NCBI GenBank assembly: GCA_023432805.1
Contig: JAEYUG010000067.1
Coordinates: 1 to 24,288, forward strand
Origin: Bacteroidota bacterium
GTDB lineage: Bacteria; Bacteroidota; Ignavibacteria; SZUA-365
Reading direction: 5' to 3'
DNA: 24,288 bases
Part shown: positions 1-6,378 of the stretch, piece by piece
How the letters are laid out: every line of letters begins with the position of its first letter
Numbering within the stretch: position 1 is the first letter of the stretch
Position numbers and translations under genes: made by a program
The notes under the pieces: generated by a model
Told to the model about the DNA's origin: nothing
Seen by the model: the letters and a program-made list of their open reading frames with translations, nothing else
Databases searched by the model: none

Positions 1-20
1 GGTGGACGCCCTCGTCCACC
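1..20. repeat. GC-rich inverted repeat (hairpin), GGTGGACG type
   Basis: Perfect 8-bp arms, ggtggacg and cgtccacc, separated by the 4-nt loop ccct. One of a family of near-identical hairpins in this window (see also 46-65, 2207-2226, 21327-21404, 21872-21893). It lies just downstream of the VWA gene. Confidence 0.8.
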
Positions 21-45
21 AGTGACGAATGCTCCGTGGGTGCAG

Positions 46-65
46 GGTGGACGGGGGCGTCCACC
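46..65. repeat. GC-rich inverted repeat (hairpin), GGTGGACG type
   Basis: The same 8-bp arms as the repeat at 1-20, but with loop gggg. It sits 7 nt past the VWA stop codon, so on the minus strand it could also stabilise or end that transcript, although no T-run follows. The flank ccgaccg after the right arm recurs at 1801-1807. Confidence 0.8.
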
Positions 66-71
66 GACCGT

Positions 72-1706
72 TCACTCCACCTTCACGAACTTGCGCAGCT
101 GCACCGCATCACGCGTTGCGGCGATGATGAAGTACACACCCGGCGGCAGATCCCCCACCGCAAACCGATGCGACACCTGCCCGCCACCCGTGAGATCCCG
201 CACCACCCCCTGCACCCGCCCAAGCGCATCGACAAGCGTCACCGACACCGGACCCGCACCCGCCCCGTCGATCCGCACCTCCACCTCGGTGCGCACAGGA
301 TTCGGATGACACGCCACCGAGAACGCCACCGCTGCCCCCGGCATCGACACACCAACCGGACGGGGCAGAATAACAAGATCCCCCGCCTCGAGCCGCGGCG
401 CGAAACACCCCGCCTCGAAGACCCAGTCTTCGAGCGAGACGGCACAGTGCACCGTATCCCCACCCTGCACATCCGCAGTCGTGAACGTCAGCTCGAACAG
501 GGGACCCGCCCCATTCAGGAGCACCCTGTCCTTTGTTGTGATCGTCGCACCGCCCGCGAACGGCGTCACCGTCAGCGGCACGCCGTCGAGCAGCGTTCCG
601 GCAACCGAAACCCCCTGCAGCAGCGCGAGCGAATCGTCGACGCGCACCGAGAACGTCGATGCAGGAAAGAACTCGTTTCGCAGCGAATCCACCAGCATGA
701 CCGGCACCTTGACCGTCGCATTGCGATCGGCCACCGTGCTGCCCACCCGTATCGTGAGCGGCGCGAATGTCGCCGTGTCGCGCGGGGCCCGGTACGTTTT
801 CGTTCGTGCGACCGATCCGCCGCAGAAGTCCGGAAGCTGCAGGTCCACCGTGCGCAGACCGCCATCCATGCAGGTGGACTGGTACTGAATCACGCACTCC
901 TGGTTACCTAGAAGGATGATCCTCGAGATCTCCTGATAGATCGGCGTCAGTTCCCCCGCGTACTGCGTCTGATAGAACCGCCCGCCCGTCAGGTCGGCGA
1001 TCATCTGCAACTGACCCGTCTCGATCGACGGCCCCAGCCCGATCGTGAAGACATGGATGCGATTGCGCTGTGCCAGCGCGACCACCTCCGCGGGCGTGCG
1101 CGTCGACGAACCGTCAAAACCATCGGTCAGGGCGATCACTGCCCGGCCCTGATTCGCACCGTTCCTGATCACTTCCTGCAGCCCCTCGTACATGCCGTCC
1201 CATGCTGCCGTGACCCCTCCTGAAGGGAGCCTGTTGATTGCCGTGTGCAGCATCGACTTGCTCGACGTCATGCCCTGTTCCAAGGTCACCTTCTCGTTGA
1301 ACCAGAGAATCGCAGCCTCGTCGGCAATGCCATCCATCACATCGATGAACGCGTTGCCCGCCGCCTTTGCCCCCGCTTGTCCAGAGCCCGTCATCGAGCC
1401 ACTCGCATCGAACACGAGCGCGACGGACAGGCAAATATGCATCGTGTTGTCGGGACACAACAGCGTGAAGTCATCGACCTCCTCCCCGTTTTCGAACACC
1501 CTGAAGGCGCTGGGTTTTGTGAAGTACCCAGGCGCGCCATCGCACGCGGCCGTGAAGTACACCTCGATCGTCGGCCAGATGCTGACGACCCGCTTGAGGT
1601 TCAGCGACGGCTGTGCGGAAGCCGTTGATGCCGCGAGGCAGATACCGACCGCGATCGCGATCGCAGTCCGGCGCCGCATTGATGTCGAAACAGGAGGTGC
1701 GTGCAT
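72..1706 (-). CDS. Secreted VWA-domain protein with T9SS type-A sorting domain
   Basis: 544 aa. The N-terminus has an RRR stretch followed by a hydrophobic core ending ASTASAQ, a classic Sec signal peptide. A von Willebrand factor A domain follows at about residues 93-270, with the MIDAS motif DASGSM (100-105) and a downstream ALTDG (192-196) that normally completes metal binding. The middle (about 300-450) looks like beta-sandwich sequence. The last 80 residues (CHPNPV, then a beta-strand-rich module ending GVYF...KFVKVE) match the T9SS type-A C-terminal sorting signal, which sends proteins across the outer membrane of Bacteroidota. The role is therefore probably cell-surface adhesion or matrix binding; the ligand is unknown. 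The start was taken at the first ATG; the in-frame ATG nine codons later (MRRRT) would also give a good signal peptide. Codon use is GC-rich, as in the host backbone. Confidence 0.9.
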   Translation of the reverse strand: MHAPPVSTSMRRRTAIAIAVGICLAASTASAQPSLNLKRVVSIWPTIEVYFTAACDGAPGYFTKPSAFRVFENGEEVDDFTLLCPDNTMHICLSVALVFDASGSMTGSGQAGAKAAGNAFIDVMDGIADEAAILWFNEKVTLEQGMTSSKSMLHTAINRLPSGGVTAAWDGMYEGLQEVIRNGANQGRAVIALTDGFDGSSTRTPAEVVALAQRNRIHVFTIGLGPSIETGQLQMIADLTGGRFYQTQYAGELTPIYQEISRIILLGNQECVIQYQSTCMDGGLRTVDLQLPDFCGGSVARTKTYRAPRDTATFAPLTIRVGSTVADRNATVKVPVMLVDSLRNEFFPASTFSVRVDDSLALLQGVSVAGTLLDGVPLTVTPFAGGATITTKDRVLLNGAGPLFELTFTTADVQGGDTVHCAVSLEDWVFEAGCFAPRLEAGDLVILPRPVGVSMPGAAVAFSVACHPNPVRTEVEVRIDGAGAGPVSVTLVDALGRVQGVVRDLTGGGQVSHRFAVGDLPPGVYFIIAATRDAVQLRKFVKVE

Positions 1707-1794
1707 GACGAGTCCACAAAGTTCCGTTGATCACACAACGACACCCCACCACCCCCAAACCTGACCACCCCCACCACCGGAGCGCGAACGCCCC

Positions 1795-1807
1795 CGTCCA
1801 CCGACCG
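1795..1807. repeat. Half copy of the GC-rich hairpin repeat
   Basis: The sequence cgtccaccgaccg is identical to the right arm plus flank of the hairpin at 46-65. The matching left arm is missing: the bases before it read gcgaacgccccc. It is a degenerate or half element in the intergenic region upstream of the VWA gene. Confidence 0.55.
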
Positions 1808-1860
1808 GTCTCTTGACGAATGCCCTCCCTCCCTGACCCGAACGTTACAACGAATTTCTC

Positions 1861-1889
1861 TTGACAATAAAATGCTACGTCCGTATATC
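1861..1889 (+). promoter_or_regulatory. Sigma-70-like promoter boxes
   Basis: TTGACA at 1861-1866, a 17-nt spacer and TATATC at 1884-1889. The -35 box is perfect and the -10 box matches 4 of 6. No plus-strand protein gene follows, but a structured segment ending in a terminator-like hairpin does. Many Bacteroidota use different promoter consensus sequences, so its activity in this host is uncertain. Confidence 0.4.
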
Positions 1890-1895
1890 TGTTCT

Positions 1896-1961
1896 GGATC
1901 CGAAAGCGAGTCGTCTCGCACGTAGGATCCCCCCGGAGGCTACGGCCTCCTACCTTTTTTT
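1896..1961 (+). ncRNA. Candidate small structured RNA (about 66 nt)
   Basis: Starts about 7 nt after the -10-like box and ends in a T-run. The self-complementary ggatcc at 1896-1901 can pair with the second ggatcc at 1925-1930. This encloses a hairpin, gcgag (1906-1910), loop tcgt, ctcgc (1915-1919). A terminator-like hairpin follows at 1935-1961. No ORF or known RNA family was recognised. It may equally be a palindromic intergenic repeat unit. Confidence 0.3.
1935..1961 (+). terminator. Rho-independent terminator-like hairpin
   Basis: Stem ggaggc (1935-1940) / gcctcc (1945-1950) with a stable TACG (UNCG-type) loop, then tacc and seven Ts (1955-1961). Orientation is plus strand. No protein gene lies immediately upstream on that strand, so the only obvious client is the short segment from about 1896. 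Confidence 0.55.
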
Positions 1962-2085
1962 ATACGCGGACAAAGGGATCCCCGCTCTTTTCATCCATCA
2001 CCAGCACGTCCTTCAACCGGTTGTAGAACCCCGCAGCATGCTTGCGGCGAACGAACTCGTTGGGTTGCTGCAACTGTAACACCAT
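1960..2085 (-). CDS. Short ORF, 41 aa, hypothetical or gene remnant
   Basis: The ATG at 2085-2083 opens a 41-residue frame beginning MVLQLQQPNEFVRRKHAAGF and ending in a basic/acidic segment. The stop TAA overlaps the T-run of the plus-strand terminator-like hairpin. The upstream frame stays open for a few codons (TLSCR), so this could be the C-terminal tail of a larger decayed gene. No family is recognised. The residue mix looks protein-like rather than random, but there is no clear ribosome-binding site. Confidence 0.25.
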   Translation of the reverse strand: MVLQLQQPNEFVRRKHAAGFYNRLKDVLVMDEKSGDPFVRV

Positions 2086-2206
2086 CCTGCACGACAAGGT
2101 ACACCGCGCATGGCAGCTGTTGTATCAGGATACGGTCAATTCTTCCATGCATTCGAATGGCGTAACGCGTTTCAGCTGTTCCGCAACCCACTGAACACTC
2201 GTCAAT

Positions 2207-2226
2207 GACGGACGCGGGCGTCCGTC
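2207..2226. repeat. GC-rich inverted repeat (hairpin), GACGGACG type
   Basis: Arms gacggacg and cgtccgtc (8 bp, perfect) with loop cggg. Compared with the copies at 1-65, the arm changes from gtgg to acgg and the opposite arm changes to match, so pairing is preserved. It lies about 23 nt beyond the stop codon of the decayed ATPase. Confidence 0.75.
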
Positions 2227-2248
2227 CTCCCGTGGAGCCCCCGCTGGC

Positions 2249-2630
2249 TCACCCCTCCCACAATTGCGAGAGCGGCAGGGCGAAGAACCGCTCGCCGAAG
2301 CGGGCGACCGTCGTTCCGTTGCCGGTCGAACCATCCCGACTGGCGGCGCACTTCCCCATGCACGGTTGAAGGTGCGCGCCGTCTGCGATGCGGCGACCTG
2401 CAGCAGGCGGGGCATCACGTCGAGGGAATGGATGCGGGAGAGATCGCGCACATCGCGCTGCGCCAGTGTCTCCACATAATCGCGGTACCATGCAGACCGT
2501 CGGGAAGCCGTCGTCCGCGCAAGCGCGGCGGGATAGCCCCCGGCGGTGAGCACGTCTGCAAGCGTGCGTCCGAGACGGTCGGTGCGACGCCCGGTGAACT
2601 CTACCCCGGAGAAGAGACGATCAAGAAATG
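2249..2630 (-). pseudogene. Decayed AAA ATPase of the DUF4143 family
   Basis: Two pieces of one protein are visible in different frames. From about 2630 down, the frame reads FLDRLFSGVEF... GGYPAAL... then DYVETLAQRDVRDLSRI and LDVMPRLLQVAASQ. These are hallmarks of the region where the AAA domain meets DUF4143. Near 2375 this breaks off. Another frame then supplies the typical C-terminus, VARFGERFFALPLSQLWEG, with a stop at about 2249. The N-terminal ATPase (Walker motifs) is missing, cut at an IS21-like end at 2629, and most of the DUF4143 core has been deleted. The family is generally an ATPase of uncertain function, often toxin/antitoxin-like and mobile. This copy cannot be functional. 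Confidence 0.7.
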
Positions 2631-2704
2631 TGGACCACCTCCGGCCAATTGAAAGAGATCATGCCGGCCGATTGCAAGAATTTATGCCGGCCAATTGAAA
2701 GAAT
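2629..2704. mobile_element. Solitary IS21-like terminal region with iterated repeats
   Basis: The segment begins TGTGGACC at 2629 and carries three copies of ccggcc[a/g]attg[a/c]aaga starting at 2641, 2664 and 2687, an exact 23-bp period. IS21-family elements begin with TG and carry several iterated transposase-binding repeats inside their ends, and motifs of the type GGCCAATTGAAA are familiar there. No istA/istB genes are present, so this is a relict end. It sits exactly where the DUF4143 ATPase loses its N-terminus. Family assignment is from memory of end structure, not alignment. Confidence 0.5.
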
Positions 2705-2741
2705 CGTCGCCCAGGAACGGTCGGACGGCGAGACGCCGCCC

Positions 2742-2762
2742 CCCCCCATTGAAAGTGGGGGG
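2742..2762. repeat. Short C/G-tract hairpin
   Basis: Stem cccccca (2742-2748) / tgggggg (2756-2762) with the 7-nt loop ttgaaag. It lies between the IS21-like end and the orphan nuclease gene. No T-run follows on either strand. The loop ttgaaag resembles the core of the 23-bp repeats next to it, so it may be part of the same relict element. Confidence 0.4.
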
Positions 2763-2863
2763 AAGTCACCATCGTGCTGTTCGCGACGACATTTTTCGGT
2801 ACCATGCACGATCGTCATATACGGCACAGCCCGAATCTCGCAACTCCAGACCTTGAGACTCCC

Positions 2864-4264
2864 ATGACACGCAAGGCACACGCACTCGACCGCCGGTACT
2901 CGAATCTCTTCTGGCACGAAGGCGTCAAGATCTTCGAAGATCGCATGGCACAGTCGGAAGCCGGCCGCACGCGCATCGCCCATCTCGAGAACGATGTCAC
3001 GAAATCCCTGCTCAACGTCTTCGAACATTGCTCGGGCACCGTGCTCGCATCCTTTCTCGGCATGCTCGGCGTCAAGGATGCGCCCGAGACATTCGGTCTC
3101 GACTTCCAGGTGACGGATACCACCGCGTACAGAACACAGCCGCGACGCATCATGCTGTCGATCATCGCTGCCGCGACGCCCATCATATCGGATCCGACGT
3201 ACAACGTCGCAACCAGCCGTCCCGATGGCTGCATCAGCAACGACCGCACGGCCATCCTCATCGAGGTCAAGACACAGAGTCCGCTCGTCACCGAGCAGAT
3301 CGAAAGCCACATCCACCATTATCTCGCGTCTGCCACCGAGCGACGCATGCTGACCTGGGAAGACATCAGCGAGCGATTCCGGGCACTCCTTGACGGAGGC
3401 AGGCTCGGTGCGCTGGACGCATTGCTCGTCACGCAGTTCATCGAGTTGCTCGACATGCTCGGCATCGACGCATTCAACGGCTTCACCACCGCTGATTTCC
3501 AGATGCTCGACACGGTCGGCAGAGTGTCGGTCGAGGATTTCCGCGACACGAAACGACACTTCCGACGGAAGCTGGAGAAATGCACCCGGCAGATCCATGA
3601 ACACGTGAAGGATGCGTTTTCCTTCCACCCATTTTCATATCGGATCGAACAGGGCGACACGTTCAAGCCCTCGGCATGGGCGGCGTTCTATCTGCACGAT
3701 GGTGATGCAGACGCGCATGTGAATGCCTACCCGAACATCAGCATGATGTTCACGCCGACTGGACTCGATGTCGCGGTCAACGCGGAGATCGCGCAGTCCT
3801 TCCGGCGTGTCATGCAGCGCATCTCCTCGCATCCCGGGGATTGCGACCGGCAGCTCGCAGCGGCGTCCGAACTGCAGGTGGGACTCGCAAGCAAGGTGCA
3901 GTACCAGCCGATGGATCACTTCGTCGTCAGGCCCCTGTACGGATTTCCGGTCGCGGCCGGCGAGACCAGTGCGGAAGCGATCCGGGCCGCCGTCGACCGC
4001 CTTGCCGCGGACTGGCCACACTATCTGCACACGACGCTGTACGAAATGACGGCAGGCACCCTGCTGCACGAGACACGTCGCCCGTTCACGGAAGCCGAGA
4101 TCGCGTTCGCGAGAAGAACCGTCGTCAAGCCCAACTTCGTCTTCAGTCTCGGCCGACGCTACACGGTGTCGGAGATCGCATCGGAAGGCCGGAACATCAC
4201 AGCAACGATCGCGCGCGACATCCGCAGCATGGCACCCTTCCTCCGCTTCATCCTCGACCGGTAG
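2864..4264 (+). CDS. Orphan PD-(D/E)XK nuclease-fold protein
   Basis: 466 aa from the ATG at 2864. A longer frame opens at 2774 but its first 30 residues look non-coding. Near the N-terminus E42 begins ENDVTKSLLNVFEH, like the first acidic helix of PD-(D/E)XK nucleases. The catalytic pattern follows: PD at 120-121 and IEVK at 133-136, then a Q...H..Y helix (about 145-153) like the QxxxY motif of RecB-type nucleases. The C-terminal two-thirds is alpha/beta sequence I do not recognise. It stands alone on the plus strand, between IS debris and a gene remnant, with GC-rich codon use. A DNA-cleaving role (restriction or phage defence) is inferred from the motif and the neighbourhood. The stop is TAG, so amber is a genuine stop codon here. 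Confidence 0.75.
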   Translation: MTRKAHALDRRYSNLFWHEGVKIFEDRMAQSEAGRTRIAHLENDVTKSLLNVFEHCSGTVLASFLGMLGVKDAPETFGLDFQVTDTTAYRTQPRRIMLSIIAAATPIISDPTYNVATSRPDGCISNDRTAILIEVKTQSPLVTEQIESHIHHYLASATERRMLTWEDISERFRALLDGGRLGALDALLVTQFIELLDMLGIDAFNGFTTADFQMLDTVGRVSVEDFRDTKRHFRRKLEKCTRQIHEHVKDAFSFHPFSYRIEQGDTFKPSAWAAFYLHDGDADAHVNAYPNISMMFTPTGLDVAVNAEIAQSFRRVMQRISSHPGDCDRQLAAASELQVGLASKVQYQPMDHFVVRPLYGFPVAAGETSAEAIRAAVDRLAADWPHYLHTTLYEMTAGTLLHETRRPFTEAEIAFARRTVVKPNFVFSLGRRYTVSEIASEGRNITATIARDIRSMAPFLRFILDR

Positions 4265-4282
4265 GCCAGCGCTCAGCATCAG

Positions 4283-4597
4283 TCACACCGGTGTTGCTCG
4301 CATCGTGCATGTGATCGTCAGGCGGCGACGTTCCAAGTCTGGGGATTGCTCCGCCCGCAGTTCGATCCGGTCCCGGAGGAACACCCCCTCGGGATGCGCG
4401 AGTGCGAGCCCCGCCCCCTCGTGAAAACCCTCCGCCTCCGGGGGAAGCTGCGCATGCCGCGACGACAGTGCGAGCGGCGCCTCGTCGTCTTCGGCGGAGC
4501 GGTGGACTACCGCCTTCATGTCGTCGTGGAGATGGTATACGGAGTGGCGATACTGCTGCTGCGTGCCGTCGAAGCTCATGATGCCCAGCAGGTGCAT
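4283..4597 (-). pseudogene. 3' remnant of an unidentified gene truncated by the IS481 element
   Basis: The open minus-strand frame has strong G/C preference at third positions and protein-like content (MSFDGTQQQYRHSVYHLHDD...). It is therefore more plausible as coding than the overlapping plus-strand frame. The frame stays open upstream of the first ATG (reading ..GSVCQG) until it runs into the IS481 end at 4640, suggesting that the N-terminal part was removed by the insertion. It ends 18 nt past the stop of the convergent nuclease gene. No family is recognised. Confidence 0.4.
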
Positions 4598-4639
4598 CCC
4601 CTGACAGACACTCCCCTGAAATCGAGGGATCGATAGATC

Positions 4640-5803
4640 TGTATGCTTAACGACCTATCGTGACACGTTTCGAGGATGATTTTGATGCAGGTTTGGAAGG
4701 TATGGTCGCCTTCTTCTTCGCGGTGCGAGGCTTCTGTTCCGACAGATACAATTCGATCGTCTCCATCGGCGTCCGGCCCATGTTGCGATACCCCAGATGC
4801 GGCCGTTCCGTGTTGTAGTGCGCCAGCCATTCGTCGAGATCCATCTGCAGCGGCTCGAGCGACTCGTAGAACGTCTGCCGGAACGTGACGCAAAGGAACT
4901 CATCTAGGAGCGAGCGATTTAATCGCTCGACAAAACCGTTGGTCTGGGGATGGCGCACCTTGGTGCGCCGGTGCTCGATGTCGTTGAGGGCCAGATACAC
5001 CTCGTACGGATGCGCATCTGTTCCGCAGTATTCCCGACCGTTGTCGGTCAGGACCGACTTCATAGGAAGGCCATGATGCCGATAGAACGGCAGCACCTCG
5101 TTGTGCAGCACCGCCGCCGCCTCCTCCGGCTGCTTGCCCGTGTGCAACAGCCCGAAGGCCCCACTCCCGAACGTATCGACGACCGCGTGCAGATAAACTT
5201 TCCCCATGCCCTTGAGCACGCCGTCGAAGAAGGTGTCCTGGCCGAGCAGCTCCCCCGGGGCGCCGGACTCGACATGCCGCTCACGGAAGCACGGATTCTA
5301 CTTCTCGATGTAGGCGATCTGCGTGCCGGTCAGCTCCATCGGCGTCTCGCGGGCCCGCTGCTCGAGGGCCAGCCAGCGTTCGTAGCGCGTCCCCAAATGC
5401 TTGTCGTTGAGGATCTTCGGGATCGTGACATAGCTGACACGGATGCCCTCCCGCGTCAGGAGTGCCTCGAGGCGGTTGCAGCCATAGGAAGGGTTGTCCA
5501 ACGCGATTGCCTCGATTCGCTCAATCACCTCTGGCTAAGTGGTGAAGGGGTGGTGCCTGGCGATGGACGGCAGGGCCCTGAGACCTTCGAGGTTGTGGGT
5601 CTGGAAGCGCCGTTTGTATTCGTAGAACTGGCTACGGGTCAGACCCTTCCGCCGGCATGCCTCGGTGACGTTGGCGAGGTAATCGGCGAGTTCAAGAATG
5701 CTGAGATTGTGCTGGTTGCGCTTGGTTTCCGGGGACGGATTCATGAGGTTCTCCGTGCTGAGGAAAGGTACGAAAGTCGTCACGTAGGAACATCATGAAT
5801 ACA
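4640..5803 (-). mobile_element. IS481-family insertion sequence
   Basis: About 1164 bp. I find an imperfect 25-bp terminal inverted repeat: 4640-4664 against the reverse complement of 5779-5803, with 16 of 25 positions equal, including the outer TGTAT and the inner CGTGAC. The element carries one transposase frame reading leftward. No clear target-site duplication flanks it. It separates a gene remnant on the left from the AT-rich McrBC-like block on the right, so it probably took part in assembling the island. Confidence 0.75.
4647..5744 (-). pseudogene. IS481-family transposase with two in-frame amber codons
   Basis: One continuous frame of about 365 codons runs from ATG 5744 (preceded by GGAG at good spacing) to 4647. 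It has an N-terminal helix-turn-helix (LSILELADYLANVTEACRRK) and a DDE integrase core: D in GQDTFF, D in LTDNGREY, E in NGFVERLNRS. TAG codons interrupt it at 5535-5537 (after HHPFTT) and 5298-5300 (after AYIEK). At the second site relatives read IEKQNPCF, so a CAG to TAG change is likely; the first may be the same. Nothing else is frameshifted, so inactivation looks recent. Without readthrough the product would be three fragments and inactive in transposition. Confidence 0.8.
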
Positions 5804-5946
5804 TACTATCCTCATTTTTGCAATATATTATTGCCGGGTTATTACAAGGATCATTCACTCACACGTCCTTGCAGTACTAAGATGATTCATAATAGGCACA
5901 AACGACAGCATCCATTCTACAATACCGGAATATTGTATATCTCGCT

Positions 5947-6378
5947 CTAGTCACTCTGATCACCATGCTTCCGAAGCTGCCTATAAAGCTCATGCGGATC
6001 AAGAAATATCATTACCAGCACAGTCGTGTCGTACAGCCTCACTGTGTCATAATGCAGATTGGACTCGTCGCTGTAACTGCACGCCCTTAGGTCGTAATCA
6101 GCCGTTAACGTGTACTTTGGCTTGACAACAACATGGCCATCATTCTTTCGTATATCATGCAAGACATGAGGCATGAGAAACTCGGTGACAACGCTATGCT
6201 GGGTATTTACATAGTCGCATAAAGACATAGCATTTTCCTGTGCTATATATTCATAGTCATCAATACCTAGCTGGCGCATTAATACCTGAACACGCTTATC
6301 ATAATCAGTTGCCTGCGCATGAGCCGGGACGTACACCGAACACACGTTCGCGCAGTATTTATTAATTTCTTCATTCAT
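5947..6378 (-). CDS. 143-aa partner protein of the McrBC-like operon, unknown family
   Basis: Last gene of the AT-rich three-gene unit. Its ATG overlaps the end of the McrC-like gene by 8 bp, which suggests translational coupling and a shared function. The protein is soluble, with no signal peptide or membrane segment. It has an acidic/Tyr-rich middle (YEYIAQENAMSLCDYV) and a beta-strand-like segment (HVVVKPKYTLTADYDLRA) rich in charged residues. No catalytic motif was seen and no family is recognised. By context it may be an accessory or specificity subunit of the restriction module. The stop is TAG at 5947. Downstream lies a 20-bp imperfect palindrome (5918-5937) and then the IS481 end. Confidence 0.7.
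   Translation of the reverse strand: MNEEINKYCANVCSVYVPAHAQATDYDKRVQVLMRQLGIDDYEYIAQENAMSLCDYVNTQHSVVTEFLMPHVLHDIRKNDGHVVVKPKYTLTADYDLRACSYSDESNLHYDTVRLYDTTVLVMIFLDPHELYRQLRKHGDQSD

Noticed and set aside
36..911. 291-codon plus-strand frame over the VWA gene's 3' half
   Set aside because: Arg/His-rich shadow; the minus strand encodes a convincing T9SS sorting domain here.
1861..2079. 72-codon plus-strand frame starting at the promoter-like boxes
   Set aside because: It reads straight through the terminator hairpin and T-run, with unusual composition and no ribosome-binding site.
2621..3628. 335-codon minus-strand frame opposite the orphan nuclease
   Set aside because: The plus strand has a PD...ExK motif and sensible composition; the minus frame has none and runs through the IS21-like repeats.
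5298..5537. Amber (TAG) reassigned to Gln, as suggested by the transposase
   Set aside because: TAG ends the orphan nuclease (4262-4264), the methyltransferase (12572-12574) and the 143-aa gene (5947-5949) at sensible places, so it is a normal stop here.
5918..5937. Palindrome tacaata...tattgta as a terminator of the McrBC-like operon
   Set aside because: The stem is only 7 AT-rich bp and no T-run follows on the minus strand. It may be an operator or chance.
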